A DNA stretch of 64,000 nt from Rhodeus uyekii (GCA_037043235.1 JAWRVZ010000050.1:2134501-2198500); one strand, 5' to 3'; shown: positions 21,771 to 33,750, counted from the first letter of the stretch. A program made the numbers and translations. The notes: generated from the sequence alone by a model not told the origin.

Positions 21771-22780
21771 CATATTTGACTCCGCTACATCTCTTGACAG
21801 TTTCCGGCATCCCTCCACCATCCCGACTCCTCACTCTTGGTTGTTCCTATAACAGCCAGGAATACGGGGGGAGCGCTCTGGGTTTGAGTCTAATACCGAG
21901 CTTGGAGCTTCTCCTCGGACACACGCCAAATACACACACCATTTACTGTACCTGAATCATTTGTTAGTGTGAACTCGTGAATTGTTATATTAATAACTCT
22001 ATGATTACTTTTAACACTGCCATCAACCCAGCAGGGTTTAATGCAGAGGTGAAATCATTATGGGTGGTTTGGTAGGCCACTGGTGAGTTAATCAGGCCTG
22101 ATTAATGACTGAGATTAAATGAGATCGGGCTGTTAAAACCACCCACAAATGGTTGTGTTGTGAGCAGGCCGTATCTCATGAAGGAGCGGAAGTATAAAAG
22201 GAGGCGCGAAGACAAAGAAGGACGAGAGAGGACCAAGCCTGGACATTTTAGTTTAGTGTTGGTTGAGTGCATGGGTGAGTGTCTGTGAGGGGCTGCCACC
22301 ATTTCTTTTATTTTGTTGTTGTTTTATTTTGATTTGAAGCATATATATGTTCGAAGATGGCATGAACAGCAGTGTTGCCAGATTGGACTGAAGATTTCCG
22401 CGCCCAACTACAGCATAAAACCCGCCCATTTAGGGGGGGGGGGGGGGGGGGGGGGTTAAAGTTTGTTTCTATGAAATTTGGGTGGGTTTGTATGTATCAA
22501 AAACCAGGCCAATTTTTATTAACTAGCCCATTGCATTTTTTCCGGTCGGACGTGACCAAAAGGAGCCCAACATGAATAGTTAAAATGTTGTGAGTTTGTG
22601 TTGCTTGTTCTGATTAATAGTTAAACACTTAAATTCCAACTGTCCTTTGAAGAATGAAGGCTTTGTGCTTCTCAATACTCACATTGATGTTTCCTTATTT
22701 CCTCACTCTTCTGTCACCAGCCTGTGACCTGGAAATCAATCTTGAAAGACATCTCAATTCTCTAACTACACAGTGCACAT
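21771..22780. other. intergenic with a 23-base G run at 22433-22455
   Basis: A homopolymer of G occupies 22433-22455. Nothing else was recognised. The run may reflect slippage or an assembly problem, so its exact length should not be trusted. Confidence 0.5.
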
Positions 22781-22799
22781 GTCATGTGAGTTTCTAGGA

Positions 22800-23510
22800 G
22801 GATGATGAAGGGCAGAACAAAGAATAAACTGAAATTCACTTTAATAGAAAACTCAAAACAAACACTTTCCAAAACAACAAAGATAAGGGCACGTTTTGTG
22901 CAAAGCTAGAAGAAGGTCTTTCGGTATTAGTCCAACAGGAGTTTCACATTACTCATATCGAACATAGACATCGACAGTTGAAGACAGAGAGAAACACAAG
23001 GGAATAAATGCACAATGGATTGATTAGACACAGGTGACTCAGGGTTGTGGAGACGTGTGCGATGCAGAGGAAGGATGAGGAGAACAAGGTTCCAAAGTGA
23101 ACTCTGTATTTCAAAAATCACAAAACAAAACACTTTAAATAACAGCTCAAACAGAACTCAGTAGTGCAAAACTAAGAAAAGCCATCCACACACAGTGAAA
23201 ACCATATAAGAACATCACAATAGACAAAGACATGGGAACACAGGAGGGTTTTATAACAAGAGAACATCGGAAACACCTGACGAGACTTAAGTTAAGTGAT
23301 TAACAAGACAGGTGAAACAAGGGCACAGAAAGATACACAGACGAGACCTGGAAGTGAAACATGACAAGACTGACAACAACATAATAAGACCGTAACAGTG
23401 ACAAGACTGCGGAGGTGATTGATGACGCAACAGGTGGGTGTAGAAACACTGGAAACACACGTGAGGATCCAGGATGTAAACAGACAGTACAGTACAGCTG
23501 AGACCCAAGG
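22800..23510 (-). mobile_element. LTR-like remnants, including a relative of family L2
   Basis: The segment at 23040-23375 contains GGGTTTTATAACAAGAGAAC and GTGATTAACAAGACAGGTGA, which in reverse complement correspond to blocks of the LTR at 9104-9455. A second similar but shorter piece, about 22800-23030, precedes it. I could not find matching target duplications, so the outer limits are approximate. Confidence 0.45.
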
Positions 23511-24336
23511 AAAGTGAAAGTGAAGCCAAGTATGATGTCCCATACTCAGAATTTTTGCTCTGTAGTTAACCCATCCATTTGCACACACACCTGGAGCATT
23601 GGGCAGCCATTTTTGAGGGTTACAGTTCCTTGTGAGTGGAAGAGAGCTCTATCTATTCAACTACACTACAACATTCACTCCACCTACATTTCCTGCCAGT
23701 ACCAAGACCGTCGGGCAGACTCTCAAACCATTAGGCCTCAACTGCAAGGAAAAAGCGAGGAAAGGAAATGAGGATGCACAAATTAGAAATGAGAAATACC
23801 CTTTGAATTTGGGACACAGCCCCCATCTCAGGGTCTTGTGTATATAAAGTAATAATGAAAACATTGGCAGCCCTTAATATTCGCAAAGTGAGTTCTGCAG
23901 AGGTTTCTCTCGGTTTGGTAAAGGCGTTCCTCGTAGTGGAAGCCAGTCTTTTGTGGGTTGTTGCCAAAAGCAGCTGTTCTTATATAGTGGGCTTACATTT
24001 TCATTTGAAAATGAAAATTCAGAGTTACAGCAAATCTCCTCGTTTACATTTTCATGCATTGCAGTGACTTCTTTCAGCCCATCATTAAAGACGTATTGCT
24101 AATGTTAGTAGAAGTTAGTATTGAGAATATGGCAGTGAGGATCTTTAGTTTAAGAGTTGAGCTTATAGTTGTGGTTTGACTTCTGCTCTGTTTCGGCTCT
24201 GTGGTTTTAACTGTCTGTGTTCAGGAAGGCCTGAATGAAGCACTTCACATTTCTAAAAGTAATCACTTTCATGATGGATGTAAAAAAAGAAGCATGTTTT
24301 TAATCCTGTTGCTTTCAGTCATTAGATCTGGATAGT
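23511..24336. other. intergenic, no recognised gene
   Basis: Only small frames without domains are present. GGAAAGTGAAAGTGAAG at 23509-23525 is a repeat of the GAAAGT half-site, noted in the findings. Confidence 0.4.
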
Positions 24337-24747
24337 TGTAACGGACTCGGCCACGCCCTCGGCACCAGGCTCCCCCTACACTCCGCCCACTCGCTCTGCA
24401 TCACCAGAATACTAGCACCTGTTTCCAATCATCCCTGCACTATATAACATGCACGCACCCCTCAGCCAGCGTCTGGTCTCATCAAGAGTTACACAGACTC
24501 AACCCTCGCTCCACGAGCTTTTCCAACGACTGTCTATTCCTACGCTTCCTCTGATCTTTGCTTCCAAGACTCATCTCCACACTTCCTGGTCACCGTCACG
24601 AGAACCTGCATTCCATTACCCTGCACTCAGCTAAAATCACTCAAGATACCAAATCACTGCATTGCACCCGTTATCTGCCTTGTGTCCTGCCGATTCAAAT
24701 AAACCAGCTTGAACTAACCTCTGTTGTTTTGAGTCTGTGTCATGACA
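24337..24747 (+). mobile_element. solo LTR (family L5)
   Basis: It starts TGTAACGGACTC and ends TCATGACA. The flanking pentamers are ATAGT (24332-24336) and ATAAT (24748-24752), a 4-of-5 match that fits an aged target duplication. AAATAAACCAGC near 24700 fits a polyadenylation signal on the + strand. TATATAAC lies near 24443. Confidence 0.7.
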
Positions 24748-25739
24748 ATAATCTTGACTTTCTCAGCTTTTTGCTCAAAATAGTGCTTTTTTTATGAAAC
24801 TTGGAGAAGCTGTGTGTGTGTGTGAGGTGTATTGGTGAGGTGATTAACTGGCACCATCAGGAGACGGAATGACTTGTTTTTATCGACAAGCCACGTCACG
24901 AACCCGTCAACTATGTGATCAACGAAGATATGCTTCAGACTATCTGCTCTTGTGTGGAAAATTACTAGTTTTTTTTTAATCTTTCTTTCTTTCTTAGCCA
25001 ATCAGAATCATTTAAATGTCATCATTGACGTAGTTAGCACCCTCTGTTAGAGTATAATTGCTGTAACAATGTTATTGTAATTGGGGCGGCCTACGAACTC
25101 CTTGTGAGACCTGAAGCTTCTGCTGATGAAACTGCAAACTAAACTTCACTTAAATTTCTTCTATTGACTGCACTTCTGACTCCTGCTCTTCATTCAACAT
25201 ATCAGGTCCTCGGTTCTTAACTGTAAATCCCCTACACTACAGTTGCTGATCCCTAACCATTCAATTAAACCCATAACAACCTGATTCTGTCTTCCTGAGT
25301 CGTGATTGACGTCCTGTCAGAAAGCAACATATTACCAACAGTTATGCATATAACTTCCTAACAACCAAACTTTATCTTAATTTACTCATGTTTGTTGTGC
25401 AGCAGACAAGATTAAAGCCAAATAAAAACCTATGAGATACAAACACAAGGAAAAATTTATTATGGTCAGCGATTATCTATCGAGCAGAAGTGAATTAGCT
25501 TAAGGTGATCTATCGTCCAAATAGGACCATTATGATATTCTCTTCTCACTGGGCGTCTAAAGAGGAGGAGCTAGACATAAGCGCCACACATTTGCTCTGC
25601 AGCCTCTCTGAGACCTAAACTGGACGTCACGTGGTGGTTTCACTTTGCATTCATTGTCTGTTGTGTGTGACTGTGTCTGTGCGACAATTACCCGGATAAC
25701 TTTTTTAGTAGATGAAAAGAGCTGTAACAACCAAAAGAG
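24748..25739. other. intergenic, possible left part of the MITE ending at 25915
   Basis: No gene was recognised. I could not find the left end of the MITE, so part of this stretch may belong to it. Confidence 0.35.
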
Positions 25740-25915
25740 CAGCGCGCAATTGTTGACATTTTGGGGTGCGTTGCGATCGTCTTGTGCGGCGGGCGATATG
25801 TGCTTTCACTTTCGTTTTCACAGTCGCCATTTTAACCAATTGAAAATCTGAGGGGGCTGGACATGTAAATGAGGGGGCCCAGGCCCACCCAGGAACCCCC
25901 GTGGCTACGCCACTG
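25740..25915 (-). mobile_element. hAT-type MITE copy (family M1)
   Basis: The right end CCGTGGCTACGCCACTG is the reverse complement of the terminus CAGTGGCGTAGCCACGG at 61405. Inside, GGACATGTAAATGAGGGGG, the GCGATCGTCTTGTGCGGCGG block and TTTCACTTTCGTTTTC (25804-25819) all recur in the copies at 41655, 43660 and 61405. There is no coding capacity. Only the right end is certain. Confidence 0.72.
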
Positions 25916-25984
25916 CATACAACCCATATAAAATATTACCGATTTCCTCACATATAACCCTCAGATGCAGATAATACGTACACA

Positions 25985-26225
25985 GTGCTCGTGCGCGAAA
26001 TTCACACAATAAGAAAACATACACAAGTCAGAATCAGAACAAAAAGAAAGAAAAAGCAGTCTCTCCCTCTCTCCTCTCTGCGTGCGCTGTGCTTGTCCCT
26101 TTAAGAGAGGAGCCCGCCCTCATGGCAGCACAGCCAATCACGTTTTTTTGCATGATTGACAGGTCAGACAGCCGTCAGAGCCGAATGATAGCAACTCTCG
26201 CAAGAAAGAAAATGAAAATTTATTG
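25985..26225 (-). repeat. inverted copy of the 6590-6800 repeat segment
   Basis: GAGCCCGCCCTCATG, the GATTGACAGGTCAGACAGCC block and the AGTCAGAATCAGAA block appear here in reverse complement to 6590-6800. It is a partial copy of that MITE-like repeat, without recognised ends. Confidence 0.65.
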
Positions 26226-26279
26226 ATGTACATATTAATAATAGTTATTAAATGAGAATATATATGCTCATGTTTTTGG

Positions 26280-26872
26280 TGTCTTTTTACACAACAGTGT
26301 TGCCGCAATTTGTTTGAAGTGATTGGCTGAAATGTTCCGAGTATTTATCCAAAACAGCGCATTTGAGTCTTAAGCCACGAATCCACTTGCTCCTGTTTAA
26401 CCGCAGCGCTCTTTCCACAAATCACTTTAAAAGACAATGTTGTGCCTCTTTTTGAAACGATTCAGCCACCCCGGATTTGCTATAAAGACAGGGTGTTTTT
26501 TCTTTCTGGATCAAAGACAGACTTCTGGTACATTTGCATTATCACGTCGGCCTTCTTTTTCCATCCTGAAATGGTGTTTGCTGGAATCAACGTGCGTGAA
26601 CTGTCATTGAAGTGAGCGCGCACTCCACCTGCAATGCAAACTCAGCATGCACAGTGAAATAGGTACACTCATGAGTCACGAAATAGCCATGTGAAGTGGA
26701 TAATTTGTCTCTCATTTATGCTCGAGATACTAGATTTTGGAGACATTAAGGAATCGACATAACCCACAAGAAAATACTGAGACAAACAGGGAGTTTGGCG
26801 GTTCCACTTCAAAATCGTCGACATAATAGTATTGGCGAGTTAACCGTGACTCGAGATAAGTGAACTCCACTG
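26280..26872 (-). mobile_element. pogo/Tigger-like DNA transposon fragment
   Basis: The right end CTCGAGATAAGTGAACTCCACTG is followed by TA at 26873-26874 and is the reverse complement of the CAGTGGAG-type terminus at 49985. Blocks such as TTGGCGAGTTAACCGTGA and CGTCGACATAATAGTATTGG match the copy at 49985 in reverse. A decayed transposase piece lies at about 26345-26600. The left terminus was not found. Confidence 0.72.
26345..26600 (-). pseudogene. pogo/Tigger transposase N-terminal (CENP-B-like HTH) fragment
   Basis: The - strand reads IANPGWLNRFKKRHNIVF, the second helix-turn-helix of pogo/Tigger and CENP-B proteins, then in another frame SAAVKQEQVDSWLKTQM. Stops and frameshifts separate the pieces and the catalytic DDD domain is absent. 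The parent protein binds the element's terminal repeats and cuts DNA; this remnant cannot. Confidence 0.65.
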
Positions 26873-26874
26873 TA

Positions 26875-28977
26875 CTTTGGAATGATTCTCTCTTCTCTTT
26901 TTTCATGTATTTCTGTCTTGAGTTTTGTCTCCTCCCTCATCTCTTCTTGAAGTGTGAAATTACTGTTTAAACAGAGGAAGTGTGTTTTAGCGGACAGCAG
27001 TGTTAAATGCACTGTTAATGTGACAGGATGGGCTCCAGTTCACTGACTCTCATCTGTGAGTATTTGATCATATTCTATAGCATCTTCTGTAGACTGGAAA
27101 ACAATCTTTTGTCCCCGTTGCTGTTTAAATCACAGGACCGGACACCAGTAATTTTGCCAAGAGATGTCTTATTTATTTTTATATATATGTCAAGACATAG
27201 GAGAGAAAGAGTATGCTGGAGAGGTGGTCTTCGTTCCGTCTTTCTCTGGTTCTCTGTAACATACGTTGGGTTTTTATACATTACCAGAAAAGCATCTGGC
27301 ATGACCAGAGAAACAATTGGCTTCTGTTAAAAGTGTCATTACATTACATCCTATAGGCCCCTAACATATGACTATCATGTGAGCATTATGTTTTGTGAAA
27401 AACTAAAAATGCATGTTCCCATGTTCATACACTCAAACATTTGTTCATGCAAACTAAAATCTAGCTTATACACTAGGAATATAATATAACAAATTATGAA
27501 TAAAACAATACAGATACATAATAACTGATTATGAATACTAATAAAGAAAAACAAGTAATACAAGTAATTACTAAGTAATACAATTTAATCTTCATCTTCT
27601 TTTATTCTTTCTAATGCAATGTGATTGTTACGTGTTGATCAGATAAAGAGGTGGATGATGCATTTATCTGTGTGATGATGCGTGAAAGATGGAGGCTGTA
27701 CACGTGTATTTCAGCTCGTTTTTGTTGTAATATTGTTTCTTCTATTTCAAGTAGTTGAGATAAATGCGATGTCTCTGTGTTGATGTGAGTTAGTGTTGAA
27801 TGATGCTGTATCTTTAAATAAACTCTCCATCAGAGACTCAGAGCTTGAGAACAGTGACCGAACACACAATCAGCTTCTCTATCACTTCTCTTTCTCTCTC
27901 ACCGTCTTATTGAAAAATTACTGCAAAAAGTATTTGGACACTTAAATCTCTTATAGATTTGTCAGTTTCATTACATTTAACACAGTTTATCAAGGCAAGT
28001 GGAAAATGCAGTCAAATCATAATGATAATATATTGCATTTTAAGGTTTTTGTTTAGTTGTTAAAGTATTTGGAGAATTTGTGTGTTTCTCTATACGAGTT
28101 CTGCTGCCTGAGCAGATCCAGTTCACTAAACCTGCACTCAAACACAGTATAACTTAACAAAACACCAGACCTGTTATTCAACAGTTCCTTACACGACCTG
28201 TTTCACCCGAATGACTGTGATCCTTAAAGTGATGTTTGATCCTTAAAGACGGTGACCCGAACCTGAACCTCTTTAAAATGCTGTTATCTTTCCTGAAGCT
28301 CTGCGGTTTGTAAGTGGCCGTTGATCCTCTCAGCAACATGAAATATTATGGAGTCGATGCAACAAGTGGCAGAAACATAAAGCAGTGCCTTTGTATGAAT
28401 CATAATACGAGAACATCATTTACTGTTAATTTATGTTGTGAACATCCAAAGCACCTGCTTCACTTTCTGGTTGTTTTTAAATGCCAATTAACCATTCAGT
28501 AACAAACTCAGACAATCACCAGATTACAGTTCGTCACTCCATTCAACAAATCCAAAATCAAGCGTTGATCGATGCCAACAGAGACAGAGACACACTGATC
28601 CGACAGAAACTGAGTCTCTGTTGCAGTTGTTCGACCGCTGTCAGTGTGGATTGACCTGAACTGAACTGGGTTTGTTTGTGAAGTGAATTATATGTGAAAC
28701 TCACTAAGTGTTGAAACTATTTTTGCAGCCACAATAAAGTCACAATGAAGTTGATGATAGAAATGGCAAACAGGAAGTGATGATGTGTGTCACATTCACC
28801 TAATATGGTTTTGTTCCAGTGAGCAATCACTGGTGTGAAACATTAATGTTTGAGATTCTTAAAACACACAAAAAGAGATGAAAAGTCAATAGTTTCATAA
28901 ATACTTCTATACATGTTATTTATATACTTTTTATGTTTTACAAAAATAAGCAAACATGGGAACTTGTGACATGAATA
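26875..28977. other. intergenic, no recognised gene
   Basis: A short phrase SSLTLICE near 27034 resembles an Ig B strand but has no partner cysteine or splice sites. Otherwise the stretch is AT-rich with small frames and no recognised element. Confidence 0.4.
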
Positions 28978-29471
28978 CATTAATACCTTGAGATACGAGC
29001 ATACTCCATTCCAGGACGAGCTCGTAACTCGAGTTACTTGTATCTCAAATCCTTTTTCCCCATAAGAAATAACAGGAAAAAATTACACGCATGTAAATTA
29101 CATCAGCAAGCAGATAACAGATCTACACATGGAAAAAAAAATGGGATCCCGCAAGCTCATTTTAATCCCTCACGCGGAGTAAAGAGTATGACAGGTATGA
29201 CATCTCATCTGCACGCGTGCGAATATTCCCCACACGCGCCATGTCTTCTCTTGACTGCTGTTTTTGGTCACGCAAACAATTTTATTTTAGTCGACGAACA
29301 TGTGAAATGAATGAGCTGCTCCGAGTGCTGAACATCATCTAGTGTCGGCGTCTGTAATCTGCTCGTATCTCATATCTTCACTCGTACCTCAAAGCAAAAA
29401 TGTGCTCAGAGGTTTTGCTCGTATCTCAAAATACTTGTATGTCGGGACACTCATATCTCAAGGTATTACTG
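28978..29471. mobile_element. Tc1/mariner-type MITE
   Basis: The ends are inverted: CATTAATACCTTGAGATACG on the left, and on the right CTCAAGGTATTACTG, whose reverse complement is CAGTAATACCTTGAG. The dinucleotide TA flanks both ends (28976-28977 and 29472-29473), the target duplication of this superfamily. The GC-rich middle resembles 3300-3440 in reverse. No transposase frame was seen. A different member's terminus, CAGTAATACCTCGGTTTACG, occurs at about 58073. Confidence 0.75.
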
Positions 29472-29473
29472 TA

Positions 29474-29828
29474 GTTATGTAGAAAAGCAAAAAGAGGGAG
29501 TAAAACAAACAGAAAACAAGTAAAGAAGAGCAAAAGAGAATTAAATTGAGTTGTTGACGAGTAGGTCATATGATGTGAAGCTCAGTGGATCAAACTGCTT
29601 CTCTGTTGTTGAGCATCAGTGAATCAATGAATCAGTGAATCAATTAGTGAATCGACTCTCATATCAGTTCACGAGTCCTGTGATGTCATTGTGTGTGATG
29701 ATGTTAAATGCTGGAGAATAAAGCTTCAATTCTCGTCTGAATGAACATCAGAACAGAAAAACACTTTCAGTTCATGTAGAATAAACTCTAGACATGTTTC
29801 AGCATGTGATTCACATTGTGTTGAATGA
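29474..29828 (+). promoter_or_regulatory. presumed promoter and 5' UTR region of gene B
   Basis: This stretch directly precedes the signal-peptide ATG. No convincing TATA box was identified. It is assigned only by position, and the transcription start is unknown. Confidence 0.3.
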
Positions 29829-29901
29829 ATGAAAAGCTTCATATCTGTGTTTCTTCTGCTTTTAGTGCTGATGTTCCTCATCCACTCTGGACTCACTCAA
29901 G
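29829..29901 (+). CDS. FCRL-like gene B, signal-peptide exon
   Basis: ATG at 29829 opens a 24-codon frame, MKSFISVFLLLLVLMFLI followed by HSGLTQ, then one base and donor GTACTG at 29902. The product has a basic N-terminus, a long leucine-rich hydrophobic core and small polar residues after it, the form of a cleavable secretory signal. It ends in phase 1, matching the Ig exons. It would target the protein to the ER and the cell surface or secretion. The next recognised exon is 4.8 kb downstream at 34671; a mini-exon between them, as in many Fc-receptor genes, may have been missed. Confidence 0.8.
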
Positions 29902-30087
29902 GTACTGTGCAGAACCACAGTGTTTTACACTAATGTCTATTGATATAGTGTTTATTTGTCTACATGATCAGATCAGGATCCCACATTTGTCTCTTTGCTG
30001 ATGTTTATGAACATATTTTGCGGTCACTCATTTTATCACATTATCATCTGTTTGTGTAGTTCATCATGCTGCTGAAACAGCACGCTT

Positions 30088-30200
30088 TCCTGTAGTTCAG
30101 TCAGTACAGCATTGGTGTTTACAACGCCAAGGTCATGGGTTTGAACTCAGGGAAAGCAAGACCTGATTCAATGTGTTTGCCAAATGCATAAATGTAAATG
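30088..30200 (+). mobile_element. tRNA-derived SINE
   Basis: TGTAGTTCAGTCAGTACAGC has the form of a tRNA-type A box, and GGTCATGGGTTTGAACTCAG of a B box, at normal spacing, followed by a non-tRNA body. A second copy in reverse lies at 31440-31636. It is not a functional tRNA gene, because no acceptor-stem pairing is apparent. Confidence 0.7.
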
Positions 30201-31439
30201 TAAACACAACTGTTCATTCAATCTATCAAACATTCTTGCAGTTATAAAGTTGTTCAGTGAAAGATCATAATACACTGTATAAAACAGAAATGAATTTTGC
30301 ACAGTGAGAGTTTTGATTTATTGCTGATATTGTTCATCAAAGATAATTATCACAGATGAACAACAGTTATGAATGTTAAATGCAGTCGCCAGAAATAAAA
30401 ATCTAAATGTAGACGATAAATGAACAACATCACAGTCCCACGACTTCATCATCATCATCATCACTAAACTAAACTCTTTCACTCTTCCCTGAACATGTGA
30501 GTTAGAATAGTTTGTAAGAGCAAAATTATGAGTATAATGTTATGTTCCCCTCCCGTCTAGGGTCAGGAGGGAAAGTAGAAAAAGTAAAAGAGCTAAAATA
30601 AAGTGAGAAAGGAGAAAATAATAACGGGAATGCACACTTCAAACCCCTGTCCCAAAGTGACAACAACAAAGCAGGTCTACAAAAAGATGATTTTATTTAC
30701 AGAACTAAGGTAACAGCATTTAGTATAGAAGGTTAAAGAGAACAAAGGTGTTGGGGGAAAGTGATCAATGAAAAAATGTGATCGTGCACGTGATCGATGA
30801 AAAAATGAAGCCTCACTTTCTGTCAAATCACATGCGCGTTTCACTTTGTGTGTCAGAAGCTTCAAACCCCCAGATCTTCCGTAACGAGTCCTTGTTGACT
30901 CAGTCTGGTTGATGGTTTTGTGAGGAGAGTCAATATATGTAATACATAGAATCAATATATTACATTTAGATAAACATTTATTTGTCACTATTTATTATTT
31001 TTTGTTGTTGTTGTTTTGTATTTTGGTAAAATCTTTGCACTTTTTAACGTAATTTGGTGTTGGTGTTTGTGTTTGCATTTAGAGCAATGGCAACAGTGAA
31101 AAAAATAAAGATCTGGGAACATTTTGAGCTCATTTTGGGGGGGGGTGTTATATACAGTAGCGGCAGGTGCGGAGGAGGTTCGTACCTTACACGAACACTA
31201 ACTCACTTAAATTAACATAACTTAGCTTACGTATTTTTTTTTTTACTTTTCTATTTTACATTATTGTTTCGATTTTTTTCCGATTTGTTTTCTTTACTTT
31301 TGATTATTTGAAAGTGACTACCCTCACTTTCACTTTCACTTGGCGCAGAGCTTTTAACGAAATATCTAACGAGGGAGATTTGCTTCTCCTTTATCCACAA
31401 CAACAGAATCCTCTCCATCTCATCATTCATATTCAAACA
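30201..31439. other. gene B intron 1, no recognised exon
   Basis: AT-rich intron sequence. A block beginning TGTTCCCCTCCCGTCTAGGG at about 30542 could be a repeat, but no family was assigned. GTTGTTGTTGTTTTG and an 11-base G run at about 31138 are simple repeats. Confidence 0.4.
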
Positions 31440-31636
31440 TGACTTCGATGTAATCGTCACGCCCTTGGAAGGATTTTTATTCTTGATAGCATCCTTCTGC
31501 TTTAGGATGGGACATATCGTGGATGTACTGCGATCATAATACATGGAGCACATTGAATCAGTTCTTGCTTTCCCTGGGATCGAACCCATGACCTTGGCGT
31601 TGTAAACACCAATGCTCTATTGATTGAGCTACAGGA
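31440..31636 (-). mobile_element. tRNA-derived SINE, minus-strand copy
   Basis: In reverse complement it reads CCTGTAGCTCAATCAATAGA and then GGTCATGGGTTCGATCCCAG, the A and B boxes of a tRNA-type internal promoter, followed by GCAAGAACTGATTCAATGTG, as in the copy at 30088. It lies in intron 1 of gene B. Confidence 0.75.
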
Positions 31637-32489
31637 AATGGGTTCAAAGTTCAAAATGAGTTTAAATGGTAAAATAGCTCCTTTAAATATTGTTTGTGAG
31701 GCATTATAGAGTTTCAGAAACCCAGTGACCAGATGATCATGATTTTAAAAAGGATGGCAAATTATTTAATTTAAAAAGATAAAAGTAAAATAAAGTACAG
31801 CCTAACAGCAAGGAAATTAAAGAAACATGAACTATTAGAAAATGATAAGCTACACGAATTATGTGTAACAATCTAATTTAAACATAAATCAGCAGTTGTA
31901 AACATAAATTGGCAGGTGTAAATGCTAAATAATTTTTTTTTAACAGGATCAAAAAACCCTGTTTTGTTGAACCCGTAGGCCTATTATTAAATACTGAACA
32001 TTTGCTGGTGTTGATGCTGAAAATGAGTCTGTCGCAATATTCTGCCTTCACTTTAAAAATAAGACTTTCATCAAGGTAAACTCTATATAGTATACTATTG
32101 TTTAGTGTAAAACATGATTAGAGAACAGACTTTCATTTAATTAAATAATCTATTTCCTCACAAAAGATGTTTATTCAGTGAGTGAAGCTTCTCTTTCATT
32201 GATATCCATATCAGAGCTGAAGCTTTGAAGCCACAGCGCCACCTTGTGTTGAAACCAAACTAAGGGGTGTATAAACATGTAATTTAATGTCACACTAACT
32301 GTGTGTAAATTTAGTTTCCATACAAACTGTTTATTCCAGACATGGCTGTGAAACATCATCTGGTCGGGTTTTCTAAAATGACAATAATTCTAAAATGTAA
32401 AAAAAAATAATAATGAGATATGAGTGCATGTTTCCAGTTTATGTAGGCAAGGAATGTAAAATCCCCAACATGAAGTGGATGAATATAGT

Positions 32490-32835
32490 GGAGAGACGTT
32501 AAACCGAGGTCCAGACTCTCTGTGGTCATTACAAATCCCAGGATGTCTTTCGCAAGTGTAGGGGTGTAACCCCGGCATCCTGGCCAAATTAGTCCATCAT
32601 GGCTTCCTAAACATGCCTTTCTCTGATTGGCTGCATCACTCTGTCTCCTCTCCACCAATAAGCTGGTGTGTGGTGAGCGTTCTGTTGTAATATGGCTGCC
32701 GTCGCATCATCCAGGTGGATGCTGCACTCTAGTGGCGGTTGAGGAGATTCCCCCCGTCCATGTAAGCGCTTTGAGTGTCTATGAATAAGCGCTATATAAA
32801 TATAATGAATTATTATTATTAAAATTAATCCTTAA
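32490..32835 (+). mobile_element. SINE/LINE-tail-like fish repeat with ATT tail
   Basis: It carries CGTTAAACCGAGGTCCAGAC, CTCTGTGGTCATTACAAATC, AATAAGCTGGTGTGTGGTGAG, CATCCAGGTGGATGCTGC and AAGCGCTATATAAATATAAT, ending in an ATT microsatellite. This block order is that of a very common fish repeat. A shorter relative of the 3' end occurs at about 44700-44750 (AAGCGCTATATAAATGTAAC). Confidence 0.65.
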
Positions 32836-33239
32836 AGTCTGTAGCTCAAGAAGCTTTATCTTCCTAATGCAGAATAGAGGTTTATTATATTCACATCACA
32901 GAGACACAAAATCATCGTTCACTGTTTCTTGCTGGTGGAACGACTATATTCTGACTACATTTTCATAGATCCTTTGAACCAGATCTCTGTTGTTGAAAGT
33001 TCAGCTCAACACAACTCTTCTCCTCCATGAGCTGCGAAGACAAAAGTCCCTATAATTCCCCTCAAACAAAATCATGCATGTGTGATAATACAATATATAT
33101 ATATATATATCTTCCATATTCTTATTAATATTTTGTATTTTGATTTGTTGATTTTTTTTATGTTCACAGTATTGTTCTCTTTTTAAATATTGATGCACTA
33201 AATTTAAAGTCCTCATAAACTGAAAATGTAATTTTTTTT

Positions 33240-33460
33240 GTATTTTATTATGAATATGTGAGTTACTGTAATCTATAAATTTGTGCTCTAAAACAATGAG
33301 AAAATTCACATTTAGAAGATAAAAGTGTTGAAAACTTCCAGTCTCTCACTTCTGCTGATATCAATGATTTTGATGACGTCACTCTGAACTTCAGCTTCAT
33401 CAGATTTTCTGTCCAATCAAATGCATCTAGAATATAAATGTTCTTCATAGCAATATAAAA
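33240..33460 (+). repeat. orphan 5' flank of a B-type Ig exon (no exon follows)
   Basis: The sequence matches 5210-5425 and 51500-51620 almost base for base around CTTCTGCTGATATCAATGAT and CCAATCAAATGCATCTAGAA. The matching B-type exon does not follow; unrelated AT-rich sequence does. It is either a relic of a lost B exon or a partial duplication. Confidence 0.8.
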
Positions 33461-33670
33461 AATCTGTCAGTCATTTCTGTGTGACTCAGTCCAAAAATCA
33501 TCTGATCCAAAATCTGATCCAAAATCAGTCAGATTTATAGTCATTACCGTCATCACAAGTCTGTCAAATTTCATAATTTTCCTTTATGTTTCGTTAATAA
33601 GGCTGCCTTAGACTCACATTAGGAAATAAAAATTATATTAAAATAACAGATACAACAGTTGTTTGGCCCC

Positions 33671-33735
<65 letters not shown>

Positions 33736-33750
33736 TAAATAATAATAAAA
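33671..33750 (+). repeat. (AAT)n microsatellite
   Basis: About 25 AAT units in a row in gene B intron 1. The reading frame across it (a run of Asn) is meaningless. Confidence 0.9.

Noticed and set aside
27028..27330. A frame beginning MGSSSLTLICE that looks like an Ig B strand
   Set aside because: No second cysteine, no splice sites and no further Ig strands; about eight residues of resemblance is too little.
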